DNA of 20,745 nucleotides, taken from Asparagopsis taxiformis. Taxonomy: Eukaryota; Rhodophyta; Florideophyceae; Bonnemaisoniales; Bonnemaisoniaceae. The notes under the pieces were generated by a model that did not search any database, was not told the DNA's origin, and saw only the letters and a program-made list of their open reading frames with translations. Location of the stretch: positions 1 to 20,745 of the forward strand of contig JALQPE010001367.1 in assembly GCA_030407315.1 (NCBI GenBank), read 5' to 3'. The position numbers and the translations under genes were made by a program. Every line of letters begins with the position of its first letter. The stretch's first letter is position 1. Below are positions 9,754 through 17,762 of the stretch, in pieces.

Positions 9754-10304
9754 ATGAATCAGCCGCCCAAGAACTTTCTTTCAGCCATGTCGGCGTCTTT
9801 GTGCGCGACATCGAGAAGATGGAAGCATTCTATTCCGCGTCTTGGGCTTCGTGCCGACGGATCGAGGAATTGCCCGCGGCCGTCCGATTGTTTTCATGAG
9901 CCGCGACCCGCGAGAGCACCATCAAGTCGTCTTGGTCGAAGGGCGAACGGGAGAGGTCGATGACCTCGTCATAAATCAATCTCCATGCGCGCGGACGAAC
10001 TGGACGACCTTCGCCGCCTACTGAACGCGATCGAGCAAGAACCCGACGTGACCGACATCAATCCGGTCAATCACGGCAATGCCTGGTCGGTCTACTTCCG
10101 CGACCCGGACAAAAACCGCATCGAAATATTCTGCGATTCACCCTGGTACTGCGACCAGCCGATGATCGAGCCGCTTGATCTCAAGAAGGACGACGCGACG
10201 ATCCTCGCGGACACGGAAGCGGCCATCCGCGATCTTCCGGGCTTCAACCAATCGAAGAATGGCGTGCACAATTCGCCGAGAAGTTGGAAGCAGCCCGTAG
10301 TTAA
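9754..10304 (+). CDS. VOC-superfamily extradiol dioxygenase-like protein, frameshifted
   Basis: About 184 residues with the vicinal-oxygen-chelate fold of glyoxalase and catechol 2,3-dioxygenase proteins. Three candidate metal ligands are visible at the expected places: His in SHVGVFVRDIEKMEAFY near residue 12, His in REHHQVVLVEG near residue 55, and Glu in FRDPDKNRIEIFCDSPWY near residue 115. This is the His-His-Glu triad of type I extradiol dioxygenases, suggesting cleavage of a catechol-like ring, though other VOC reactions are possible. Frame shifts lie near 9786, 9835, 9980 and 10243; after the last, the protein ends PIEEWRAQFAEKLEAARS with stop TAA 10302-10304. ATG 9754 is the start that joins directly to the family N-terminus and has GGTAGG upstream. 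It opens the plus-strand run followed by the TRAP genes. Confidence 0.85.
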
Positions 10305-10378
10305 CTTGTAGTTGAATTTGCACTGCACGACCTCGACCAATCGGGGTGTGAATAGACCAATCTTTGGGAGGGACCACC

Positions 10379-11383
10379 ATGAAGATCAAGCACTCGCCGG
10401 CGCCGGCTTGCTGCTCGCCGCCTCGGCGGGGGCGCGATCGCGCAATCGAAGTCGACCATCAAGTTCGCCGTGTGGACGCCGGCGCGCGAGATGACCTACA
10501 TCAATGTCATGAAGCCCTTCGCCAAAAGGGCGGAAGCGGATTCCAAGGGCACCTTGGAGATCAAGCTGTTCCCGAACGGCGCCCTGGGGCGGAGCCCGGC
10601 ACAGCAGTTGAAGATGATGGACGACGGCGTCGCGGACATCACGTGGGTGATCCCGGCCTATACACCTGGCGTCTTCAAGGACGACGCGGTGTTCGAACTG
10701 CCGAACATCATCCAGAACTCGACCGAAGGGTCGAAGGCGGCCTGGCGCTTGTACAGCGCGGCATGCTGCAAGGCTACGACAAGTACTACATGATCGGCAT
10801 CTTCACGACCGCCCCCTACACGTTTCACATGCGGCCAAAGACGATCACGATGGCCGACCTGCGCGGCAAGAAGATCCGAGCCGTCGGACCGTCATGACCG
10901 CCTCCGTCAAGATGCTCGGCGCGGCGCATGAGCCGATGCCGTTCAACCAGATCGTCGAGGCGATCAGCCGTGGCGTCATCGACGGCACGACCGGACATCC
11001 CATCGCGATCCCCGACTTCGGCCCCGGCAAAGTGACCAAATATCACTATATGGGCCGCTTGGGCGCCGTCACCCTGGCGATCTTCATTGCGTCAGAAAAC
11101 GTTCGACAGCCTGCCCGCAGCCGCTAAGGCCGCCATCGAGAAGAACCGGGCGAAGCATTGTCCGACGCATTCGGCAAGATGTCGGACGTGCGGAACGCCG
11201 AACTGATCAAGCTTTGGCAGAAGGAAAAGTCTCGTACGGTGACAATTCTGAATGCCACAGAGACGAAAAAGTGGAACGAAACGTTGCGCCGATCATCGAC
11301 AACTTCGTCAAATCTCATCCGAATGGCGGCAAACTGCTGGCGGCGTTAAAGGAAGAGCTCGCCAACACCGGGCCGGCAAATAA
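10379..11383 (+). CDS. dctP: TRAP transporter solute-binding protein DctP, frameshifted
   Basis: A periplasmic solute receptor of about 334 residues for a tripartite ATP-independent periplasmic transporter. A signal peptide is readable across two small frame shifts (ALAGAGLLLAASAG, then AIAQSKSTIKFAVW). The mature part shows FAKRAEADSKGTLEIKLFPNGALG, MMDDGVADITWVIPAYTPG, TMADLRGKKIRAVG and MPFNQIVEAISRGVIDGTTG. The C-terminus ends KEELANTRAGK. DctP proteins usually bind an organic acid through an Arg; the RGKKIRAVG segment is the usual place. Start 10379 is preceded by GGGAGGG at ideal spacing. Other shifts lie near 10750, 10893, 11090 and 11365. The stop is 24 bases before dctQ, so dctP, dctQ and dctM form one operon. 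The neighbours suggest it imports the substrate of this catabolic cluster. Confidence 0.93.
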
Positions 11384-11407
11384 CCAACGGCATCTAGGAG
11401 ATCCGTC

Positions 11408-11984
11408 GTGCAATCCATGCTCGACGGGCTCGAAAGGTGGGCGATCCGCTTCACGCGATCGTCGCCTTTCTGGGCCTGCTCGCCTTCTGGCCCTATCCTC
11501 CGTAATCTTGATCAACGCCACGATGCGCTGGTTGTTCTCGATGCCGATCGACGGCGTTCGGGATTGGGAAAAGCTGATCGTCGCCATCGCCGTCGGGTGC
11601 TGTATTCCGGCCGTCATGGCCTCGCGTCAGAACATTTCGATACGGTTTATCGGCCGCGTGCTGGGCGGTCGGCCGAGGTAGCGTTGGAACTGTTCGGCTC
11701 CCTCGTCGCCCTGATCATCCTTGGCGTTCTGACCTGGCAGCTGCAGCTCTATGTCTGGGAAGTCTCGGAACGGGGGCAAACAACCGAATCGCTGGTATGC
11801 CGATCGGCCCGTGGTGGCAGGCCGTCGCAGTTTTGTTCGTTCTGTCGACGCTGGTTCAATTCATCGTCGTCGCATCGCTGGTTGTCGGGCTCATCCGCGG
11901 CCGACGGCTCGCCGACGTTTATCTGGTGATGTCGACGAAGACGACGGCGTTCCCACCGACAACGCCGACAAACCGGCATCCTGA
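11408..11984 (+). CDS. dctQ: TRAP transporter small permease DctQ, frameshifted
   Basis: The small membrane subunit of the TRAP transporter, about 190 residues with four predicted membrane segments. Segments seen: AIVAFLGLLALLALSSVILIN, IVAIAVGCCIPAVMASR, LELFGSLVALIILGVLTWQ and VAVLFVLSTLVQFIVVASLVV. The family signature region RDWEKLIVAIAVGCCIPAV and RQNISIRFI is clear. The start is a GTG at 11408 with TAGGAGA seven bases upstream. Its stop TGA (11982-11984) overlaps the ATG of dctM by one base (TGATG), showing translational coupling. Frame changes lie near 11455, 11500, 11675 and 11790. The C-terminal tail is acidic (GDVDEDDG). Confidence 0.9.
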
Positions 11985-13306
11985 TGGACCCCTTTCTGAC
12001 CGTCATCGTCGGCCTTCTGGTCATGTTCGTCCTGATCGGCATGCATGTGCCGATTGGCTTCGCCATGCTGGTCGTTGGTATCGGTGGGCTATGCCATGAT
12101 GGCCGGCTTCGGCCCGGCGCTATCGACCTTCACCAGAGGTCATCGCCAATATAGAGAATCCGGGTCTTGCGGTGATTCCTCTGTTCTGCTGATGGGAAGT
12201 TTCGCCACCGCGGGCGGCCTGTCGGCGGAAATCTTCCGGGTCGCGAATGCGTTCGTAGGGCACCGGCGCGGCGGACTGGCCATGGCGACCATGGGCGGCT
12301 GCGGCGTCTTCGGCGCCGTCTGCGGCTCCTCGACCGCAACGACGGCCACCTTCGGCGCTGTCGCGATGCCGGAGATGCTGAAGCGCGGGTACGCCCCGCA
12401 CTTCGCCGCCGGCACCATCGCGGCCGGAGGCACCTTGGGCGCGCTCGTCCCGCCCTCCGTCATCATGATCATCTATGCGGTTGTGACCCAGCGGGTGATC
12501 ATCCTCGACCTATTCGTCGCGGCGGTCGTCCCGGCGATCCTGGCGGTTACCTTCCACTTCATCGCGATCCAGATTTATCTGATGCGCAATCCGGCGCCGG
12601 CCCGCCGGTCGCGCGGTCGCCCTGGCGCGAGAGGATCAACGCCCTGGCCGCCGCCTGGGCGGTGCTGATCCTGTTGATCGGGGTTATCGGCGGCATTTAT
12701 GGCGGCGTTGTCACCGTCGACGAGGCCGCGGCCCTGGGTGCGATGCTGTCGCTTTTCTTCGCCGTTGCGCGACGCCGCCTGACCTGGAAAAAATTCTGGG
12801 CCGCGATCCTGAGAGCGCATCGGCGACGGCGATGATCTACATCATCATCTTCGGCGCATCGGTCTTCAGTTATTTCATCAACCTCGCACAAGTTCCCGAG
12901 GCCCTGACGACATGGGTCGAGGGCCTGAAGATGGCCCCCGTCCTGATCATCTTCGTTTTGTTGTTGATATACATCGTGCTCGGAGCCGTGTTCGACACGA
13001 TCTCGTCGATGCTGATCACCCTGCCTTTCGTCCTGCCGATCGTCGAGCACCTCGGCTACGAACCCCGTTTGGTGGGGTATCATCAATGTCGTGGTCGTCG
13101 AGCTGGGTATGATCACGCCGCCCATTGGGATGAATGTCTTCGTCATGCACAGCGTCGCGCCTGGCGTCCCGCTGTCGGGCGTCTTTCGAGGCGTCACGCC
13201 ATTCGTCCTGTCAGACGCCGCCCGCCTGATCGTGTTGACCTTGTTTCCATGGCTTACGCTTGGGGCGCTGGACTGGATCGGCGGCTTGTTCACGGGCCTC
13301 TTCTGA
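11984..13306 (+). CDS. dctM: TRAP transporter large permease DctM, frameshifted
   Basis: The large permease of the TRAP system, about 440 residues and a dozen membrane segments, which uses a sodium or proton gradient to import the solute delivered by DctP. Landmarks in order: MDPFLTVIVGLLVMFVLIGM, MHVPIGFAMLVVGIGG, LLMGSFATAGGLS, GCGVFGAVCGSSTATTATFGAVAMPEM, GTLGALVPPSVIMIIYAV and GVVTVDEAAALGAM (the TEAAA-type loop). These are followed by LGAVFDTISSMLITLPFVLPIV, VVVELGMITPPIGMNVFVM and the end LTLGALDWIGGLFTGLF. These are textbook DctM features. Frame shifts lie near 12090, 12130, 12610, 12815 and 13070. The start overlaps the dctQ stop. Followed after 26 bases by the GST gene, likely in the same transcript. 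Confidence 0.94.
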
Positions 13307-13332
13307 CCAAGGATTCTCACCGGGAGCCTACG

Positions 13333-14133
13333 ATGCTCGAGCTCTATCACAATCATATGTCCGTCTGTTCCCAGAAGGTGCGGCTGGTCCTTGCGGAGAA
13401 AGGGTTGTCGCCCGTCGAGCACAAACTGGATCTGCGCAAGGGCGATCAGCTGGCTGCGGACTATCTTAAGCTCAATCCATCGGGCGTGGTTCCAACCCTG
13501 ATCGTCGAGGGGGCGGCCAATCATCGAGTCGACCCTGATCGCTGAGTATTTGGACGAGGCACACCCGGACCCGTCGCTGCGGCCAGCCGACCTCGTCGCG
13601 CGCGCCCAGATGCGGCGTTGGGCGAACATCCCGGACCAGGGTTTGCACGCGGCCTGCGGCACCGTGTCCAGCGCAATCGCGTTCCGGCATCAGTTCCTGG
13701 CATTGTCTCCCGAGGAGCGTGAGAGAAACATCCAGGAAACGCCGGATCCCGCACGACGGGAGCGCAAACGTCAAACGATCGAGCTCGGTCTCGACGCGCC
13801 CGGCGGGCCGCCGGCGCTAAAGACTTATGACGGCGCCTTGGCGCGTATGGACCGACAATTGTCCGACGGGCGGACCTGGATCATGGGCGATCAATACACG
13901 TTGGCCGACGTCGCCATGACCCCCTATGTTTGCGGCTCGATCATCTGTCGTTGGCCGGCATGTGGGACGATCGGCCAAGGGTTGGCGCATGGCTCGACGC
14001 CGCGCGTGCGCGACCGAATTTCGCGGCGATCGCGGACTATATTGACGACGCCTACATCCCACTCATGGCGGAAAAAGGCGCCGAAGCCTGGCCAAGGTAT
14101 GCAAGATTCTTGGGATCGTTCGATAACCCATAG
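13333..14133 (+). CDS. Glutathione S-transferase family protein, frameshifted
   Basis: About 266 residues with an N-terminal thioredoxin-like domain and a C-terminal helical domain. The first domain reads MLELYHNHMSVCSQKVRLVLAEKGL, where Ser and Cys in SVCSQ occupy the active-site position, then NPSGVVPTLIVEGG with the cis-Pro of the glutathione site and IIESTLIAEYLDE, whose ES pair contacts glutathione. The C-terminal domain shows LARMDRQLSDGRTWIMGDQYTLADVAMTPYV, the usual N-capping box. Frame shifts lie near 13515, 13935 and 14030. GGGAG lies eight bases before ATG 13333. GSTs in catabolic clusters can remove halogens, cleave ethers or isomerise ring-cleavage products; which applies here is not visible. 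Confidence 0.88.
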
Positions 14134-14224
14134 ATTTCGTCGGAACGTTGCGTCGCTCGCCGCAAACCGACCTGGCGATCTAGGCTTTTCGATACAGCCG
14201 GACAGTTGACGGAAAGCCAACAGG

Positions 14225-14970
14225 ATGAGCGACAAGCAAGAGTTCCCGACCGTGACGCCGGAATTCATGGCGGCCTACGACCATGCAACGCCAAGCGGGC
14301 ATGCAAATCCCAAGTGCAAACTTAACCGCCTCGCCAATATCGGCATCGATACCCGGGCGCGGACCGATCAAGTGATCGACCTCGACCTTCTGACCGACCG
14401 AAGCTACACGCATATTTGCGAAACCAGCGACGACGGCTGGCTGATCGCTGCGGAGACAACACCAAACTCAAGCGTCCCGACACGGCGCATGCCGAGGTCT
14501 GGCGCTTCGGTCCGGACACTGCCGAAGCGGGCGGCATCCCCTTCGAAACGGTGGACACGATCATGAAGGTCCATCAAGTTCGGGTCCGCTCATCATGCGC
14601 CCAAGCCGGTCAATCTGACACCGTCGAACGAACTGGAGCTGCTGCTGGAATATGACCCGGCCTCGACCCTCGGCACCCTGTTTGGCGTGCTCGCCGATGT
14701 TCTTGCTTGCCCTTGCGGCGACTACGGCAATCCGTTCCACATCACCTTGGTGCGTGGCGTCAAATTCCGCTCCGACGCGTCGCAAGAGGCCTATTTCGAT
14801 AAGGTCGACGCAGTGACGGAGACCTGGCGGCGGGAGTTCCCGGATGGCGTGATCTTCGGCGACGGAGGTATCGACCTGTACGCCAACCGGAAGAAATCCT
14901 GTTCCACTACCCACCTACGCTCGACGCCGGTGTGCAGGCGGATATCGACGCTTTGCGGGCGCTTCGGTAA
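14225..14970 (+). CDS. Conserved-looking protein of unknown function, about 248 residues, frameshifted
   Basis: I do not recognise this family. The protein is soluble, with no signal peptide or membrane segment. Its N-terminus reads MSDKQEFPTVTPEFMAAYDH, followed by HANPKCKLNRLANIGIDT and VIDLDLLTDRSYTHICETSDDGW. The middle has EVWRFGPDTAEAGGIPFETVD and a His-rich stretch (KVHHQ, then HHAPKP). The second half holds LELLLEYDPASTLGTLFGVL, then a Cys-x-Cys segment in ACPCGDYGNPFHITLVRG. FPDGVIFGDGGIDLYANR follows, and the end is LDAGVQADIDALRALR. Frame changes lie near 14455, 14570, 14680 and 14897, but coding quality continues to the TAA at 14968-14970. The Cys and His clusters could bind a metal, which is inference only. 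It lies between the GST and IclR genes on the same strand and could be an enzyme of the local pathway. Confidence 0.75.
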
Positions 14971-15039
14971 AGCCGCGGAAAGAGCCCAAACATCACAGGC
15001 AGCCGCGGCCTAAGATATCGCAGCAACAACTTGTTCAGT

Positions 15040-15057
15040 TTGTCCACAAGTGGACAA
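15040..15057. promoter_or_regulatory. Perfect palindromic operator candidate upstream of the IclR gene
   Basis: TTGTCCACAAGTGGACAA is an eight-base perfect inverted repeat (TTGTCCAC and GTGGACAA) around AA. It is centred about 78 bases before the GTG start of the IclR-family gene, in the gap of 156 bases after the unknown protein gene. Its position suggests autoregulation, common for IclR regulators. Similar GTCC...GGAC sites with one more central base lie at 9658-9677 and 17150-17169. One missing central base here could also be a sequence error. Confidence 0.6.
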
Positions 15058-15114
15058 CTTGCCCGCTATGGTCGATCATGCGCTGATTGATTTGTGACTA
15101 TGCATCTTTCCGGC

Positions 15115-15120
15115 AAGGAG
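15115..15120 (+). promoter_or_regulatory. Ribosome-binding site AAGGAG that sets the GTG start of the IclR gene
   Basis: AAGGAG lies six bases before GTG 15127. An upstream ATG at 15100 is in frame, but this strong site falls inside that longer reading and points to the GTG as the true start. Confidence 0.7.
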
Positions 15121-15126
15121 CGTCGC

Positions 15127-15945
15127 GTGTCTGACACGAAGATCGTCCGAGGGCTGCGCGCGGCCTTTCAGTGCTGCGCGCACTGAATGAGAATAACTAT
15201 GCGACGGCGATGCAGCTGGCCAAGGCGACCGATCTGCCGCGGCCGACGGTCTACCGCCTCCTCCACACCTTATCCAGGCCGGATATGTCACCCATGCTGG
15301 CGCCCGCGACACATTCCGCCTAACCAACCTGGTGCGTTCGCTTTCCGATGGCTTCGACGACGAAGCCTGGGTCACCCAGGTCGCCGACCGGTACTCGCCG
15401 AGCTGGGCGATAAAATCGTCTGGCCAACGGACATCGCGACCTTCGATCGGGATTCGATGGTGGTGCGGGAAACCACCCACCGGCGCAGTCCTTTGTCGAT
15501 CAATCGCGAGGTGCCCGGCTTTCGCCCGCCGGTTCTATTGAGTTCTTTGGGCTTGGTCTTTCTCGCCTGGAGCACGGAACGCGATCAGGAGGAAATCCTA
15601 CGCGCCATCGCCGCCTCCGACCGGCCGGACGCGCCGTTGGCGCGCGACCCGGGAATGGGTGCAGGCCCGTCTAGCCGAGGTTCGGCGCCGGGGCTATGGG
15701 TTCCGCGAAGGCGGTATCTCTGAGAAAACGGGGTCGATCGCCGTGCCGGTCATGTGGCGCGGCAATCCCTTGCGGCGATCAACATCCATTACATCTTGTC
15801 CGCGCTGTCCATGGAGCAGGTCGTCGATCGTTATCTCGACGACATGCGGGCGGCGGCGCAAAAGATGGAGCGACTCCTAATCGAACGTACCCGCGGCACG
15901 ACGCCCGCCGAAGGCGAACCGGAGCTATTGGCCAAGACGGGTTAG
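15127..15945 (+). CDS. IclR-family transcriptional regulator, frameshifted
   Basis: A DNA-binding regulator of about 272 residues, with an N-terminal winged helix-turn-helix and a C-terminal effector-binding domain. The HTH reads LRALNENNYATAMQLAKATDLPRPTVYRLLHTL, followed by QAGYVTHAGARDTFRLTNLVRSLSDGF. The effector domain shows VLAELGDKIVWPTDIATFDRDSMVVRETT, SLGLVFLAWS, EVRRRGYGFREGGISEKTGSIAVPV and NIHYILSALSMEQVVDRYLDD. The overall arrangement matches regulators of aromatic-acid catabolism in the MhpR/PobR branch, though the effector is unknown. Frame shifts lie near 15170, 15270, 15385, 15645 and 15765. The GTG start is chosen for its strong AAGGAG. Its TAG stop (15943-15945) overlaps the stop of the converging MetE-like gene. 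A palindrome upstream suggests self-control. Confidence 0.92.
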
Positions 15946-17065
15946 GCCCAAACCTCTCCAGCGACGTCCATAAAAGCGACAGCTTCCTCCCGCTCCAGTT
16001 CCAAGGTCATCGGGTTCGGCAAGACGTTGAATTCGACATCGCGGAGCTGCCAAATCCACATTGCGGACACAGCCCAAGCCGATCGATCGGCGCGTATCGC
16101 GACGCTTCTTCAAGACGTTGTTTCAGCATATCGCCAGCTTCGATCTCGGGCTTCTTGGTGCTGATCAGGCCGAGATAGGCGCGCTTACCTTCGGGTAGAT
16201 TGGCCAAAGGCGCAAAGTCCCCCGCCCGTGGTGAGTCATATTCCATGAGATAAGCGTCGACATTGCATTCGTTGAAAAGCTTGTCGGCAATCGGTGCATA
16301 TCCTCCGTCGCCCATCAAAGGCCCTGCATGTTGCCGCGGCACAGATGCATAATGACCCGCAGATGTCCGATGCCGGTCGGCGATCGCCCGATTGACGACG
16401 TCGATATACAGGTCGATCAGCTGGTCGGGGTCGTCGCCAGCCGACCGCGCGACGGCCCGATTATTGTCGTCACAGCAGAGCGTTAGCGGGACTTCGTCAA
16501 GCTGAAGAACCCGACAGCCCGCATCGGCGAGTTTCCGCTATTTCCTCTCGAAATACCGTGACAAATCATCCCAATAGGCATCCATGTCCGGGTAGATGGA
16601 CCGATCGGCGGCCTCTCCGAAATGCCCGAAATGCATGTGGGACGGCGTCGGCATCGTTACTTTAGGCGTGCGCGACGTGATGGATTTCAGGAAGGCGGAA
16701 GTCGTCGGCGACGATTGGACGCTGACGTTTGAGTTTCTGTGCCGCCACCGGAGCCGGCGCTGCGGTTTCGACTCCTTGCTCGTTGCGGAAGGTCAGCTGT
16801 GACGGCTTGAACCCAAACCCGTCGACGGCCGTCAGGAACCCGCGACCAGCCGCCTCGCGGAACTCTCCATCGGTGATGAATTCAAGGCGATATCCTCCTG
16901 CAACGCCACGGCTTCCTGGATCGCCGTGTCTTGAACTGTCTGCAATTCGGCTTCACTGATCTTGCCATCTTCTTCCGCAAACCACGCCTCTTTTAGAGCC
17001 GGCGGCCGGATCAGACTGCCAACGTGATCGACATGCTGTGCGGCTTTGTTTGATTTCTCGGTCAT
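15942..17065 (-). CDS. Short MetE-like (cobalamin-independent methionine synthase II family) protein, frameshifted
   Basis: About 374 residues, matching only the C-terminal catalytic half of MetE, so it is the short form common in catabolic clusters and probably not the housekeeping methionine synthase. Seen in order: DHVGSLIRPPALKEAW, EFITDGEFREAAGRGFLTAVDGF, MPTPSHMHFGHFGEAADRSIYPDMDAYWDDLS and VPLTLCCDDNN. IGHLRVIMHLCRGN (the H-x-C zinc ligands) follows, then YLMEYDSPRAGDF (Glu ligand position) and LGLCPQCGFGSSA (the last Cys ligand). The zinc set is therefore complete, suggesting thiol alkylation or methyl transfer; epoxyalkane:coenzyme M transferase is a known relative with another job. 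GGGAGGGG stands just before ATG 17065. Frame shifts lie near 16900, 16690, 16540, 16340 and 16050. The stop TAA (15942-15944) overlaps the IclR stop. A shared operator-like site lies between it and the tspO-like gene. Confidence 0.88.
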
Positions 17066-17149
17066 GTCCCCTCCCGACCACCGCCGGTGATCGGCGGATG
17101 TGTCGATCTTAGGGAGCGGCGGTTTTGGGCGCACCGACATCGCCGTCCA

Positions 17150-17169
17150 TCGTCCGATACGTGGACAGC
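17150..17169. promoter_or_regulatory. Near-palindromic operator candidate between the MetE-like and TspO genes
   Basis: TCGTCCGATACGTGGACAGC shares the outer GTCC...GGAC and the inner G and GT positions with the site at 9658-9677 (GTCCGNTNNGTGGAC, then AG in both), and resembles the palindrome before the IclR gene. It lies 85 bases from the MetE-like start and 71 bases from the TspO start, in the 175-base divergent intergenic region 17066-17240. Nothing else of note was seen there. Confidence 0.55.
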
Positions 17170-17240
17170 GCAAGGTCGGGAAGGAGCCACGGTCATGGGC
17201 GCGGATTGGCCCTCGCGAATTGTGGTCTACTTGGAAGCCT

Positions 17241-17750
17241 ATGATGAAACCCGAAGACCAAACCGTTTCCACCGACAGCACGAGCCGCACCGTCGTTATT
17301 GCAATCGGGCTTGCTGTCCTGATGATCGCGATTGGCGCGGTGGTCGGGACCTCGACCGGCCGGGAAGCGACGGCTGGTATGCTGGCCTGACCAAATCGCC
17401 GCTCATCCGCCGGGTTGGCTGTTCGGCGTTGTCTGGCCGATCCTTTAATGCGTGTATCGCATCTCGACAGCACTGCTGTGGGCGAGGCGAAACCAACCGC
17501 TTGCCCGATCGGCGCTCTTCCTGATGGGCGTCCAGCTGGTCCTGAACTACTGCTGGAGCTTCGTCTTCTTCGAGATGCAGCTCACACAGCTGGCGTTCAT
17601 ATGGATCCTGGCAATCGCGGTTTGCGTTGCTGTTCTGATCATGATGAGCCTTAGGATTTCAAACAAGCCAGCCGAATCTTGCTTGTCCCCTATCTCGCAT
17701 GGCTGTGTTTCGCGGCCTATCTTTCCGGCACGATTTTCTTTCTGAACTGA
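17241..17750 (+). CDS. tspO: TspO/MBR family tryptophan-rich membrane protein, frameshifted
   Basis: An integral membrane protein of about 170 residues with five membrane segments. TspO proteins bind porphyrins and related ligands and influence tetrapyrrole or stress responses. Seen in order: a first segment VVIAIGLAVLMIAIGAVVG, then WYAGLTKSPLNPPGWLFGVVWPIL (the family PxxxP loop), AISTALLWARRN, FLMGVQLVLNYCWSFVFFEMQL (with N-x-x-W-S), AFIWILAIAVCVAVLIMMSLR, and the end LVPYLAWLCFAAYLSGTIFFLN. Frame shifts lie near 17370, 17405, 17455 and 17675. ATG 17241 has GGAAG five bases upstream. The first segment extends longer than in typical TspO, with a polar leader before it. It converges with the second dctM, 12 bases apart. 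Confidence 0.88.
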
Positions 17751-17762
17751 CGCCTTTGGCGC

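Noticed and set aside
10312..10494. Sixty-codon open frame ahead of dctP
   Set aside because: It overlaps the dctP ribosome site and signal peptide in another frame and has no support as a gene.
12697..13662. Long open frame of 321 codons on the minus strand, opposite dctM and the GST gene
   Set aside because: It lies antisense to clear TRAP permease and GST coding sequence, has a charged low-complexity composition and shows no family motif. Long antisense frames are common in GC-rich genes.
14970..15005. Two CCGCGG words after the unknown protein gene as a possible terminator
   Set aside because: The words are self-complementary and short, the loop is long and no T-run follows.
17751..17762. 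Small hairpin CGCC-TTT-GGCG between tspO and the second dctM
   Set aside because: A four-base stem with no T-run on either strand is too weak to call a terminator, although a convergent gap is where one would be expected.
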